Positions 27,487 to 36,575 of a stretch of 64,000 nt of DNA are shown piece after piece. A program made the translations under genes and the position numbers. Position 1 is the first letter of the stretch. Each line of letters begins with the position of its first letter. The notes under the pieces are model-generated. The model was not told the DNA's origin. It saw only the letters and a program-made list of their open reading frames with translations, and searched no databases. This DNA is from Croceitalea marina (lineage in GTDB: Bacteria; Bacteroidota; Bacteroidia; Flavobacteriales; Flavobacteriaceae). The stretch lies in contig NZ_JBHULB010000014.1 in assembly GCF_042684265.1 (NCBI RefSeq), positions 117,535 to 181,534 on the forward strand, given 5' to 3'.

Positions 27487-28284
27487 ATGAACAATATATT
27501 GGTTCCTTTAGGCACATCACCCGACTCACACGAAACATTGCAATATGCGGTAGACTTTGCATCCGATTTTGGAGCAAATATCTATATAATGGATGTTTTT
27601 ACGGTAACTTCTGGAACGGGTAGTCTTGGAAATATTCAAGAGAAAGTGGCCCAAAGTAGCAGGGAGAATATAAAGGGTATTGTTGGTAGAATAGATACAA
27701 AAGGATTGGATGTAAAAATTGCATCTTACAATGGTGATATCGTTGATGGGCTTTTAGAAATTAAAAAGGAATTGGGTATAGATTTAATTGTTATTGCCCC
27801 AAGAAGTAATGACATCAATGAAGAATATTACTTAGGAAACACTTCAGGAAGAATAATTAAACAGACCAATATACCAACCCTAGTAGTTCCAAAAGGAACA
27901 AAGTATAAGCCCATAAAGAGTATTTTAACGGCATTTAAATCGGGTATTTTAAAGCGAAGTAAAATTTTACACCCTTTAGTGGCTATAATGAATAAGAATA
28001 ATGCTGAGGTTAATTTACTACTGGTGAAAACCCCAGGGTATTCAGAAGAAGATTTACAAGTAAATACTTCGCTTCTAGACATTAGTAAGAACCTTACCAT
28101 TTCTGAAAATGCCACTACGTATTTAGGGGTTTTGGAACATTTTAGAACAACGCAGCCAGATTTACTTTGCGTATTTCGAAGAAAAAGAGGTTTTTTCAAA
28201 AAGCTTTGGGAAAAGAGTACGGTACTAAAATCTGAATTCTTTGCACCTGTACCTGTTCTAGTACTAAGTGTAAAGAAGTACTAA
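27487..28284 (+). CDS. Universal stress protein, two-domain
   Basis: A 265-residue protein with two Usp domains. The first (1-140) starts NILVPLGTSPDSHETLQYAV and ends with the nucleotide-loop-like GNTSGRIIKQTNIPTLVVP. The second (140-265) is degenerate, with only the final VPVLVLSV strand obvious. Such proteins are cytoplasmic and respond to starvation or redox stress. Confidence 0.82.
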   Translation: MNNILVPLGTSPDSHETLQYAVDFASDFGANIYIMDVFTVTSGTGSLGNIQEKVAQSSRENIKGIVGRIDTKGLDVKIASYNGDIVDGLLEIKKELGIDLIVIAPRSNDINEEYYLGNTSGRIIKQTNIPTLVVPKGTKYKPIKSILTAFKSGILKRSKILHPLVAIMNKNNAEVNLLLVKTPGYSEEDLQVNTSLLDISKNLTISENATTYLGVLEHFRTTQPDLLCVFRRKRGFFKKLWEKSTVLKSEFFAPVPVLVLSVKKY

Positions 28285-28298
28285 ACACTAAATCAATT

Positions 28299-28328
28299 TT
28301 GAAACCAATTTAAATTGTGTTTTCTTTG
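28299..28328 (+). promoter_or_regulatory. Promoter of tRNA-Ala
   Basis: TTG, a 19-nt spacer, then TTTCTTTG (one change from TAnnTTTG), ending 8 bp before the first base of the tRNA. Confidence 0.55.
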
Positions 28329-28336
28329 CTAGCAAA

Positions 28337-28413
<77 letters not shown>

Positions 28414-28423
28414 AGAAAACGAG

Positions 28424-28457
28424 GGCTTCAAGAGTTTTTGACTTTTGAAGCTTTTTT
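28424..28457 (+). terminator. Terminator downstream of tRNA-Ala
   Basis: Stem GCTTCAA (28425-28431) / TTGAAGC (28445-28451) followed by six T. Confidence 0.75.
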
Positions 28458-28785
28458 CATTTGCACGCAATTTGCACGCAAAACTGGTTTTAATTTAACC
28501 ATGGTATTATTTGATTCAAATTGGTCTATTTTAATACCCCTTCACTCTTTACAGAGTATTTTTTGAAAAAGCATCACATTTATTGGGTGCTTTAACTTCA
28601 ATATTAGATTAAGGAATCTAAGACCCATAAAAGGTCAATTAACGAAACTACTAAAAGAGACCATGAATGGGACCCGCCTAGAATAAGTTTCCTGATTTTA
28701 CATAATAGCCCCGTAAAACGGCGGTTTTATGACTCGTAAATTTCTAGAAAACTACCGATATTTGATAGTGAATTTTAGAAAACAT

Positions 28786-28844
28786 CCAAAAAATAACAGC
28801 CGACACCCAAGTTGTTGAATCTACCAACTTTAGACGCCGACTGC
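28786..28844 (-). terminator. Conserved stem-loop terminator of the aerolysin-like gene
   Basis: On the minus strand a long imperfect stem with many G-U pairs begins CAGTCGGCG and closes with GTGTCGGCTG. The inner pairs are AAGTTG/CAACTT, and the tail is TTATTTTTT. Nearly the same element stands at 36782-36833 behind the CDCL gene. Confidence 0.7.
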
Positions 28845-28860
28845 GTTTTAAAAATTACCT

Positions 28861-30597
28861 CTAATTACAATCGGCATCGGTCTCGCTCGCTTCGAGTTGA
28901 ATTTCCGCTGTATTATCGAAGGTGGTCATCCCTCGTACGGTTATTTCTATAGAATTAGTACCAATTTCGGTAATGGTGCCTGTAAAGCCTCCAAAAGCAC
29001 TTTGGGTAGCTAATTCCTCTCCTGTTAGGGCAACTTGGTCTGAATTACGCCCCGTTATCTTAATTCGTTGTACAAAAGGAACCCTAATAGCGGGATAGGT
29101 TTGCACTGCGTCGTAGACTAGCACTTGCTTTCCTGGATTAACAGGTACCACTCGTTTCGTAAAAATAGTGCTTCCTATTTCTGTTGTCTTTTCTTCCGCA
29201 TTGGTGGCCGATTTTGACATTTCCACGGATAATTCCAGTCCTACACTAACCTCTCCGGAAGCCTCCACATTTCCTTTACCAAAAAAGGAGACTCCAGCCT
29301 TTGTACCTACGGTTATTTCGGTTGTTAATGTAGCCCCTGCTGTAAGGCCTATCGTCTCTTGCCAAGAAACAGACATCGTCTTTGTTTCCGTTAGGTCGAC
29401 GCCTACGTCTTGTGAGATTACTGCAGAGGTACAATTGGTAAGCGTACTATTCACCTTAAATGAATTTTCCGCACCTGGCAATATAGGTTGTCCATACCAA
29501 GTTTCTATACTTTGAGCCTCATACTCAACATCTGTAGTAGCAAATCTAAAATTTTGACCTGCCCCACTTGTAAAACTGCTTGTTAGTATAGTTGTTTCAA
29601 AATCTATCCCCAACCCAGTACAATTTCTAGTTGTGGTTTTAAATATGAAGGGCTGATCATCACTATAGGGAGCTAGTTGGTATGTACCATTTTCTTTTCG
29701 TATTTGAAATTTGTATGCGTCGCTTAAAGACGTATAATCGTCTGTTTTATTTACCTCTGAGGTATAAACCTCCTTAGAAATAAATCCAATAGCAAAAATA
29801 CTCTTAAAAGCCAAATATCTATTTGAGTGTCGGGAAATTATACTGTATACATTCTCTTCACCTTCATGTTTTTGAAAATAAAACTGCTGTGTAGTGTTAT
29901 TACTGGAAAAATCAGCTTCTGAATTCAGGGAAGGGTAGTTCTGATATTCTAGTGCAGATGTGCAAATACCGTTAGCAAAGGAATCGCCAAATACTAGATT
30001 TGGCTCATTGTCCAATGCCTTAGACTCTATTTGGCCGTCATCAGTTACCAATTGTAAAAAATAGGGCGTGTCTGGGTTTAAATGAACCTCTGTATTTAGA
30101 TCCTCAACGCCATCCCCACGTAATTCTACATTGCTGCCATTTTCCGTAAACAAGGTATTTTCCAAAATTTCTTTGAAAAGTTCATTGTCGTTTTCATCGA
30201 GTAGGTCTACTTCTAAATCGATACCATTTCTTAAGGCAGTTTCTGCTTCACTAGACAAATTTTCTAGGGCAAATTTAAAACTAGCATAATTGGTAAATGG
30301 GTCTACCTCTAATACCATTGGCTCAAAGTAATCGCTATCAGTGGGTGTAACTCTTAATTTAGTAATGGGTTGACCCTTTCGAATGTAAGGGCGTGCATCT
30401 AACAATATACCTATCTCGCCCATGAAGGTTTCCAATTCATCTTCACTAATACCATCTCCTTCAATTAAATCACCTTCTTCGGGTAGTTCAGGTACTTCGG
30501 GTAGTCTTCCAGAATCATCAGAGCTACAACCCACATTTAATGCAAAGCCAAGCCCAATTACACATACGTACTTTAAAATTGTTTGTTTTGTTATCAT
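28861..30597 (-). CDS. Surface-type lipoprotein with aerolysin-like pore-forming domain
   Basis: A 578-residue lipoprotein with Cys24 in LNVGCSSDDSG. The acidic residues after the Cys resemble the Bacteroidota lipoprotein export signal for the outer face. An N-terminal beta domain (about 40-200) is followed by a beta-trefoil-like region (about 210-345; YSIISRHSNRYLAFKS). Next comes a Ser/Thr-rich amphipathic beta segment (about 380-500) with VSVGLELSVEMSKSATNAEE and the late motif VPVNPGKQVLVY. This pattern resembles aerolysin/ETX-MTX2 beta-pore formers. It is divergent from a TPR regulator. The fold is inferred from pattern, not from a search. Confidence 0.6.
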   Translation of the reverse strand: MITKQTILKYVCVIGLGFALNVGCSSDDSGRLPEVPELPEEGDLIEGDGISEDELETFMGEIGILLDARPYIRKGQPITKLRVTPTDSDYFEPMVLEVDPFTNYASFKFALENLSSEAETALRNGIDLEVDLLDENDNELFKEILENTLFTENGSNVELRGDGVEDLNTEVHLNPDTPYFLQLVTDDGQIESKALDNEPNLVFGDSFANGICTSALEYQNYPSLNSEADFSSNNTTQQFYFQKHEGEENVYSIISRHSNRYLAFKSIFAIGFISKEVYTSEVNKTDDYTSLSDAYKFQIRKENGTYQLAPYSDDQPFIFKTTTRNCTGLGIDFETTILTSSFTSGAGQNFRFATTDVEYEAQSIETWYGQPILPGAENSFKVNSTLTNCTSAVISQDVGVDLTETKTMSVSWQETIGLTAGATLTTEITVGTKAGVSFFGKGNVEASGEVSVGLELSVEMSKSATNAEEKTTEIGSTIFTKRVVPVNPGKQVLVYDAVQTYPAIRVPFVQRIKITGRNSDQVALTGEELATQSAFGGFTGTITEIGTNSIEITVRGMTTFDNTAEIQLEASETDADCN

Positions 30598-31027
30598 AAT
30601 TTCTTTGGTTTTAAAAGATTCAACACGGCGAAACTAGATGCAAAACAAACCCTCAGCTAATTTTAGGTATAGACAAAGTATCGACAGGTTAAATAGATTT
30701 TAACACATTCGATTATGGACATCCCAAATATCAAAAATTGAATAAAATTCTTGAAACACCTTTAAAATATATAGCTAAGGAGTTTTATAATAATATTTCT
30801 ATTGAAAATAAACATAGACTTTTTATAGACAACAGGGTTTTTATATTCAAATCAATAGTTGAGAACGATTGATATATTGTCTATCTTGAAAATCATTAAA
30901 ACAGTATCTGACGAAAAAAAATATATCCTCTTAATAAGGAAACTGATTTGTCGTCTTTCTCTAACTACTTATAAAATAAAAGTCGGCACCCAGTTGTTAT
31001 TTTGAATAAATCTTAAAGAGAGCAGTC
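30598..31027. other. Divergent control region of toxin module A
   Basis: A 430-bp region. On the toxin side a leader of about 50 bp (30598-30645) resembles that of the CDCL gene (shared AAGATTCAACA and AAACTAGA), with a -7-like TAGTTTCG at 30629-30636 on the minus strand. On the regulator side GTCGGCACCCAGTTGTT (30984-31000) resembles one arm of the toxin stem-loops. The rest is AT-rich with no ORF. Confidence 0.5.
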
Positions 31028-32782
31028 ATGAAACTAATTTTAAATATAGTAATATGTACAGTACTGGCAGCGAATGTCTATTGTCAAGAAACCAAAAAAA
31101 TAGATAGCATAAAGTATACTTTGAGCGCTACAAAAGATGTTACAAAAAGGCTTTACCTACATCATGAATTGTTCGAACTACTTAAAGATAGTGATAAGAA
31201 TAGTGCAAAATTACATATAGATAGTGTACTTACCCTTGCCTATAAAATTGACAATAACTATTTCATTGCTAGAGGCAATATCGGCTTAGGATATTACCAC
31301 TACTTAAATTCAAATTTCATCGAATCGGAAAAAGAAATCAAGAAGGGCATTTACATACTTGATTCATTGAATCAAAAAGAACACCTACCATATGCCCTTA
31401 ACCAACTAGGCATAACACAAAAATATTTAGGAAAGTTTGAAGGGGCTCTTTTAAATCATCAGAAATCAGCAGATATTAATATGGAAATAAAGGGAAAGCC
31501 AATTGATTTAGCTAGAAGTTATTTGAATATGGGCAACGTTATGGCCGAGATAAGAAATTTTAAATCTTCAACTGAAAACTATAAAAAGGCTGAAAAAATT
31601 GGTATTGACAATAACTTAAATGACTTTTTAGCTAAGGTGTGGGGGAATATTGCTGCTAATTACACGGACGCTAAAAAATATGAAAAGTCGCTAGAATACT
31701 ATGGTAAGAGTCTTAAATTATTGGAAGAAAAACCTAGTGTGACGCTGATAAGGATATATAACAATATCGGTGTTGTTTACGACAAGATGAGCGATTTTAA
31801 AACAGCAAAGAAATACTACCAAAAAGCTTTAAAAACCTCCGATAAATATGGAGAACCACAATTGACAGGTCTTATTATAAGGAATTTGGGTGAAATTTAC
31901 TTTGCCGAGCAAAATTACCCCAAAGCTCTGGAGAATATTGAAAAGTCAATTATGATTGCCAAAGAGTCAAAGAACAGTGTTAGACTCATTCGCGGTTATA
32001 TGAAAATGGCTGAGGTACATGCCGCCTTAGGAAATTATAAGAACGCCTATGAGTATGATCGAATGTATGCAGATTTAAAAGATAGTATTAGGGGCTTAGA
32101 CGTTAGGGAGCGAATAAACAATTTGGAAATTAAATACCAAACCGAAAAAAAAGAAACAGAAATTGCCTTACAAGAAGAGGAAATCAACACCTTAAATGAA
32201 AAATCAAAAGTTGATAAACTTACCAAAGGCCTTTATGCCGGTGGTATGGCTTCTGCACTTGCCTTGTTTGGGTTATCGGTTTTTGGTTACCGTCAACGCA
32301 TCAAAAAAAACCACATTGCCCGCGAAAAACAAGATGAAATCTACAAACAAGAAATTGCATATAAAAAGAAAGAGCTCACTTCGCAAACCCTTCACCTCGT
32401 ACAGAAGAATACGTTTATTCAAGAACTGATGGAAAATTTTGAGAATATCAAAAACTCTCCTGAAAAATTTAAAATGGAGTTTCGGCGTATTGTAATGCTT
32501 CTAAAGAAAGAGAATGCCTCTGATAAGGACTGGGAAGTCTTTAAAACCTACTTCGCCGAGGTTCACAATGACTTTGACCAAAAGCTAAAAACACTCTATG
32601 CCGATATCTCTGAGAAAGAAATACGCCTAGCAGCCTTTTTACGAATGAATTTGACAACCAAAGAGATTGCAGCCACCTTGAATGTTTTACCTGAAAGTAT
32701 TTTAACCTCTAAATACCGTTTAAAAAAGAAACTGAATCTTGACAAAGAAACTGATTTGACCACTTTCTTAAGTTCTTTATAA
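31028..32782 (+). CDS. Membrane-anchored TPR regulator with LuxR-like HTH (module A)
   Basis: A 584-residue protein with a signal peptide (cut near residue 19), periplasmic tetratricopeptide repeats (about 60-370; for example YNNIGVVYDKMSDFKTAKKY) and a coiled coil. One membrane helix (about 400-420, YAGGMASALALFGLSVFGY) leads to a cytoplasmic coil and a C-terminal LuxR-like DNA-binding end (about 525-580, ISEKEIRLAAFLRMNLTTKE). It probably transmits an envelope signal to DNA directly. It faces the aerolysin-like gene. Its C-terminal half is closely similar to the regulator at 39187, while the TPR sensor part differs. Confidence 0.82.
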   Translation: MKLILNIVICTVLAANVYCQETKKIDSIKYTLSATKDVTKRLYLHHELFELLKDSDKNSAKLHIDSVLTLAYKIDNNYFIARGNIGLGYYHYLNSNFIESEKEIKKGIYILDSLNQKEHLPYALNQLGITQKYLGKFEGALLNHQKSADINMEIKGKPIDLARSYLNMGNVMAEIRNFKSSTENYKKAEKIGIDNNLNDFLAKVWGNIAANYTDAKKYEKSLEYYGKSLKLLEEKPSVTLIRIYNNIGVVYDKMSDFKTAKKYYQKALKTSDKYGEPQLTGLIIRNLGEIYFAEQNYPKALENIEKSIMIAKESKNSVRLIRGYMKMAEVHAALGNYKNAYEYDRMYADLKDSIRGLDVRERINNLEIKYQTEKKETEIALQEEEINTLNEKSKVDKLTKGLYAGGMASALALFGLSVFGYRQRIKKNHIAREKQDEIYKQEIAYKKKELTSQTLHLVQKNTFIQELMENFENIKNSPEKFKMEFRRIVMLLKKENASDKDWEVFKTYFAEVHNDFDQKLKTLYADISEKEIRLAAFLRMNLTTKEIAATLNVLPESILTSKYRLKKKLNLDKETDLTTFLSSL

Positions 32783-33110
32783 AAAGTAAGTTTTCTTTAC
32801 CTATGACCTTTACTAAATGAACATAAATTCTAGCCCATTTCTGTGTTTGTATATTGGCCGATAAAAAGAACCTTTCTTGAAACACGCTCCAATTTCTTAA
32901 CTCTTACTTTTTAACCGCCAATTAAAAAAACTATATGTATAACATAGAGACTGAGTACATAATAGCTCTGTCCCTGCATCTTCGGTTTAGTAAGAGCTGA
33001 CAATACTATCCCTAGCTTTCTTAACCGCGCGTTGATGAGACTATCAACCCCATTATTTAAATCCATTAACTTCATAAAGTCATATCTTTAGAGGAACCAA
33101 CTATTCTCTT
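32783..33110. other. Region between module A and cargo genes
   Basis: It contains the left copy of the 53-bp direct repeat (32868-32920) and a possible promoter with TATCTTTA about 23 bp before the DUF6090 start. No ORF or RNA gene was seen. Confidence 0.5.
32868..32920 (+). repeat. 53-bp direct repeat, left copy
   Basis: A perfect match to 36671-36723, beginning GAACCTTTCTTGAAACACGC and ending TTTTTAACCGCCA. The two copies bracket the four cargo genes. Confidence 0.95.
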
Positions 33111-33890
33111 ATGATCAAATTCTTCCGCCGTATCCGGCAAAAATTGCTTGAAGAAAATCGTTTTTCAAAGTATCTGGTCTATGGCATTGGTGAAATCATT
33201 TTGGTGGTCATTGGTATTTTGATTGCCCTTAAAATAGATGGTTGGAACCAAGACAAGAAGGATAGAAAATTAGAACAGCAATATTATTGTAGATTATTGG
33301 AAGATGTTAATCAAGATTTAATAAACTATAACGATTATGTTGTTCTCTTAAACGAAAAAATAGACGTAAATAACACCCTAATCCAGAGGTTGCAAGACGA
33401 TTCAATGTCTTTGGACAGCATAGCACCACTTGTTCTAAAATCTATAAAATACTCCATTAGAGATACCAGAGCTACAACCGATGCTTTTGAAGATATTAAA
33501 TCGAGTGGAAACTTAAATATTATTAAGGATTTATCTATAAAAAATCAATTAGCAGCCTATTACAAAACTCTGGCAAATACAAGTGCTGTTATAGAAAGTA
33601 ATGGAAATGCAATTACAGATAAACGATTTTTTGAAAGTGAAGATTTAATAAGTTCTGGATGGATAAAATTAATAGAAGATTTTAATGCAATAGATACTAC
33701 AAAAGTCAAATACCAATCGCTCAAATCAGAAATCAATTTTACTAAAGAAATTAGAAAAAATATGATGAATGATGCGATATTTTATTTAGCGGTCAATTCA
33801 AGAAGTAGACAGCTTTTAACAAGGCTCAAAAATGAAATCTTATCCATGATTGAGTTACTCAATTCTAAATGTCGAAATCATAATGCTTAA
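33111..33890 (+). CDS. DUF6090 family membrane protein (copy 2)
   Basis: A 259-residue protein with the same N-terminal basic helix (FFRRIRQKLLEENRFSKYL) and single membrane segment (GEIILVVIGILIALKI) as the copy at 3161, then a divergent helical domain. Its stop overlaps the start of copy 3 by 8 bp, so the two are translated together. The role is unknown. Pairing within a toxin island could mean an immunity or envelope-signalling job, but nothing in the sequence proves it. Confidence 0.85.
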   Translation: MIKFFRRIRQKLLEENRFSKYLVYGIGEIILVVIGILIALKIDGWNQDKKDRKLEQQYYCRLLEDVNQDLINYNDYVVLLNEKIDVNNTLIQRLQDDSMSLDSIAPLVLKSIKYSIRDTRATTDAFEDIKSSGNLNIIKDLSIKNQLAAYYKTLANTSAVIESNGNAITDKRFFESEDLISSGWIKLIEDFNAIDTTKVKYQSLKSEINFTKEIRKNMMNDAIFYLAVNSRSRQLLTRLKNEILSMIELLNSKCRNHNA

Positions 33891-34650
33891 ATTCTTTGGG
33901 AAAATCCGTCAAAAACTACTCTCTGAAAATAAATTCAGTAAGTATCTGATTTATGCCATTGGAGAGATTGTACTTGTTGTTATTGGGATTCTTATTGCGT
34001 TACAAATTAACAATTGGAATATTACACAACAAGATAGAAAAACAGAGAAACAGAACCTTCTAGCACTTCAGGAAGAATTTTCAAAAAATAAAACTAAAAT
34101 TCAAGAAGTTATACAGCAAAATAATCAAAATATTTCAGGCGCAGAAAAGATGATTCAATCCTTTAGTAGTACATCTAAAGACACTATTTCAGAGCAAATA
34201 ATAGCAATTTATGGTAGTGAAACCTTTGGTAAAGAAATAAATTTTGAGCCTGAAACTGGCGTTCTTACTGAAATTATAAGCTCTGGTCAGTTAAAACTTA
34301 TCCTAAACAACAAGTTAAAACATAAATTGGCGGGATTACAAAGCAAGATTGATGAAATTAAACAACAAGAGAAAGAAGTTCTCGATTACCGAATCATAGC
34401 TATTAAACAAATGATAAATGAAGGAAATATGGAAAGAGTTTATGCAGATTTAGGAATCAGAAAAGCATATGTAAATACCACTTTTGAAAGTACAGGAATA
34501 AAATCTATGCTAAACTCATTACCTTTCTTAAATCAAATCGTTTTATATCAGTCTAGCTCAAATGTCACTAATCAGGCATTTTACGACCCATTGAATAAAG
34601 AAATTGAAATAATACTGGAGTTAATAACTAACCGTTTGAAAGAATTGTAA
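33883..34650 (+). CDS. DUF6090 family membrane protein (copy 3)
   Basis: A 255-residue protein. The start at 33883 (MLKFFGKIRQKLLSENKFSK) is chosen over 33850 because the family begins there and the ATG overlaps the upstream stop (ATGCTTAA). Its N-terminal 40 residues are almost identical to those of the copy at 3161, while the C-terminal domain is not. That suggests the anchor is conserved and the outer domain specialises. Confidence 0.85.
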   Translation: MLKFFGKIRQKLLSENKFSKYLIYAIGEIVLVVIGILIALQINNWNITQQDRKTEKQNLLALQEEFSKNKTKIQEVIQQNNQNISGAEKMIQSFSSTSKDTISEQIIAIYGSETFGKEINFEPETGVLTEIISSGQLKLILNNKLKHKLAGLQSKIDEIKQQEKEVLDYRIIAIKQMINEGNMERVYADLGIRKAYVNTTFESTGIKSMLNSLPFLNQIVLYQSSSNVTNQAFYDPLNKEIEIILELITNRLKEL

Positions 34651-34695
34651 AAAATAACGAAAGCAAAAAAAAATAGGCACTAAATAATCTAAATC

Positions 34696-35214
34696 ATGAA
34701 AATAAAAACCAACCGACTGACTTTACTCGCAGCACTTTTTACATTGGCTTTTGGAATCCAAAGTTGTGAACAAAAAGAAAAGAAAGAAACTAAAGAAGTG
34801 GAAAAAGAAGTAATCGTTGAATCTGATAAACCTGAATATTTTCTGTTAAGACCAGAAGTGGAGAAAGCTTACGGATATTCCCATGCTGTGAAAATTGGAA
34901 ATAGCATTAAAATTTCAGGAGCAGTAAGTATGGACGATGACGGAAACCCAACTGCGGTTGGCGATATAGAACAGCAGATGAAAAACTGTTATGCTGATTT
35001 GGAAAAAATATTAAAACACTTTGGTTGCACATTTGACAATGTAATAAAAGAAGATATTTTCACAACTGATATGGCACAAATGCTAGAAAAATCAGCATAT
35101 CGAGCTGAAATTTATAAAAATGGATTCCCAACTGGTTCTTGGCTTGAAGTAAAAGGATTGGCATTACCGGAATTTATGGTCGAAATCGAACTTGAAGTAC
35201 ACAAATCTGAATAA
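34696..35214 (+). CDS. Exported RidA-like (YjgF/UK114) lipoprotein
   Basis: A 172-residue protein. A lipobox ends at Cys24, then comes a charged linker and a Rid domain (about 55-172). RidA normally hydrolyses enamine/imine intermediates in the cytoplasm; a lipid-anchored form is atypical. The Arg that positions the substrate carboxylate in archetypal RidA (PxR-S-x-V-E-V context) is replaced here: the matching stretch reads FPTGSWLEVKGLALP. The VEIE motif is kept. Classical deaminase activity is therefore doubtful. Confidence 0.82.
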   Translation: MKIKTNRLTLLAALFTLAFGIQSCEQKEKKETKEVEKEVIVESDKPEYFLLRPEVEKAYGYSHAVKIGNSIKISGAVSMDDDGNPTAVGDIEQQMKNCYADLEKILKHFGCTFDNVIKEDIFTTDMAQMLEKSAYRAEIYKNGFPTGSWLEVKGLALPEFMVEIELEVHKSE

Positions 35215-35303
35215 AAGCAAGAACGCACAACAATAGATGCTAACCGCAAATACGAATAGCCGAGCCCTTTGGGGTTCATTAACCAACACAAAAAACAATT
35301 AAA

Positions 35304-36575
35304 GTGAAACATTATAGAAATCTCTTACTTACACTATTGACCATCATTGGTGTTTTCTCCTGTGATTCTCCCGAAAAAAATATTGAATATGGTGAAGCAA
35401 CAAAAGAGTTAATAGTCCTTTTAGATAATGACCCTAAACTAAAATCATTGCTTGTTTCTTCACTGGAGAAGGCAAAAGAAATTAATCCCGACAGGAATAC
35501 AAATCCTGCTCAAAACCTTGAGGAATATTATAGGTTCGTTACATGGACAGAAACAACAATGCCTTGGGCCATCGTTAAAAAAGAAGAATACCCAGAAATA
35601 TTTGATAATATCTTTCAGGGTCTTTGCGCGTTTTATTTTTTAATCGATCAACCACTTCCAGAGTTGGAGGGTCAAGGATTGGTGAACAACTCCTTGCAGT
35701 ATTATGAACCATTTGCCAAATGGCTGGTCACTTTCAGTAAATCATGGGGGTCTTTTTTGGATACTGAAGAATCTTGGAATGAAGAACATTATCAAATGGC
35801 ATTAAATGACCCCAATTTCGGTCTGCGAAACGGTTGGTATGAAGATCCGGAAAACTGGAAGACTTTTAACCAATTCTTTGCCAGATACCTTAAGTCTCCT
35901 GACATGAGACCTGTTGCAAGTCCAGATTTAGATTCTGTAGTGGTGTCATTTGCTGACTCAGAACCGCAGGACGTATGGGACATCGATGGCAACTCATATC
36001 TAATGGATGAAGGAGGGGTTCCAGTAAAGTCTGCTACACTTAAATCTATATCAAAACTTATCGGTGATGATAGTCAGTACAAAGACGCATTTTCTAATGG
36101 CACATTTACCCATTCCTTCCTCAATGTTAATGACTATCACAGATATCATTTCCCTTTGAGCGGCACCATAAAAGAGGCTAGAATTATACCAGGTATCAAC
36201 CCTCCGGGCGGACAACTCTGGTGGGATAATGAAAACAATCGATATGCCTTTAATCCAAGCGCCAAAACGGGATGGCAATCTATTGAGACCAGAGGATGTG
36301 TTATCCTTGAAACTAATGAATACGGACTTGTCGCCTTAATGCCAATTGGGATGGGAGCAGTAAGCTCGGTAAATTTTGAAAAAAATGTTATCCCCGGCAC
36401 AAGTGTAAAAAAAGGTGATATGCTTGGACATTTTGCCTTTGGTGGATCAGACTTTATAATGATCTTTCAGGATGGAGTTACTTTCAGTTTGGAAGCCCCA
36501 ATGCAAGAGGATGGTCAATCATATCAGCATATATTAATGGGTGAAAAACTGGGAGTTTTATCTAAACATAAATAA
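35304..36575 (+). CDS. Exported PsiD-like phosphatidylserine decarboxylase-family lipoprotein
   Basis: A 423-residue protein starting at GTG with a lipobox at Cys20. An N-terminal helical PSDC-like domain (about 40-185, with FSKSWGSFLDTEESW) is followed by the decarboxylase domain. Motifs are FNQFFARYLKSPDMRPVASP, NVNDYHRYHFPLSGTI, and the self-cleavage site FGGSDF with Ser382 as the predicted pyruvoyl source. Family members decarboxylate phosphatidylserine, or tryptophan in fungal PsiD. The usual GGST reads GGSD here. The location outside the inner membrane and the substrate are open. Confidence 0.8.
   Translation: MKHYRNLLLTLLTIIGVFSCDSPEKNIEYGEATKELIVLLDNDPKLKSLLVSSLEKAKEINPDRNTNPAQNLEEYYRFVTWTETTMPWAIVKKEEYPEIFDNIFQGLCAFYFLIDQPLPELEGQGLVNNSLQYYEPFAKWLVTFSKSWGSFLDTEESWNEEHYQMALNDPNFGLRNGWYEDPENWKTFNQFFARYLKSPDMRPVASPDLDSVVVSFADSEPQDVWDIDGNSYLMDEGGVPVKSATLKSISKLIGDDSQYKDAFSNGTFTHSFLNVNDYHRYHFPLSGTIKEARIIPGINPPGGQLWWDNENNRYAFNPSAKTGWQSIETRGCVILETNEYGLVALMPIGMGAVSSVNFEKNVIPGTSVKKGDMLGHFAFGGSDFIMIFQDGVTFSLEAPMQEDGQSYQHILMGEKLGVLSKHK

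Larger units (their letters stand above)
28414..28860. other. Left end of the island, non-coding
   Basis: It holds the tRNA terminator and two perfect tandem copies of TTTGCACGCAA (28460-28470, 28471-28481) that look like integrase arm sites. It also holds the motif CCCGTAAAACG (28710-28720, shared with the right end at 41137-41147) and the stem-loop terminator of the aerolysin-like gene. No convincing integrase remnant was seen on either strand. Confidence 0.6.

Noticed and set aside
28490..28790. Possible integrase remnant next to tRNA-Ala
   Set aside because: Both strands were read for tyrosine-recombinase motifs (R..HxxR..Y) and none was found.
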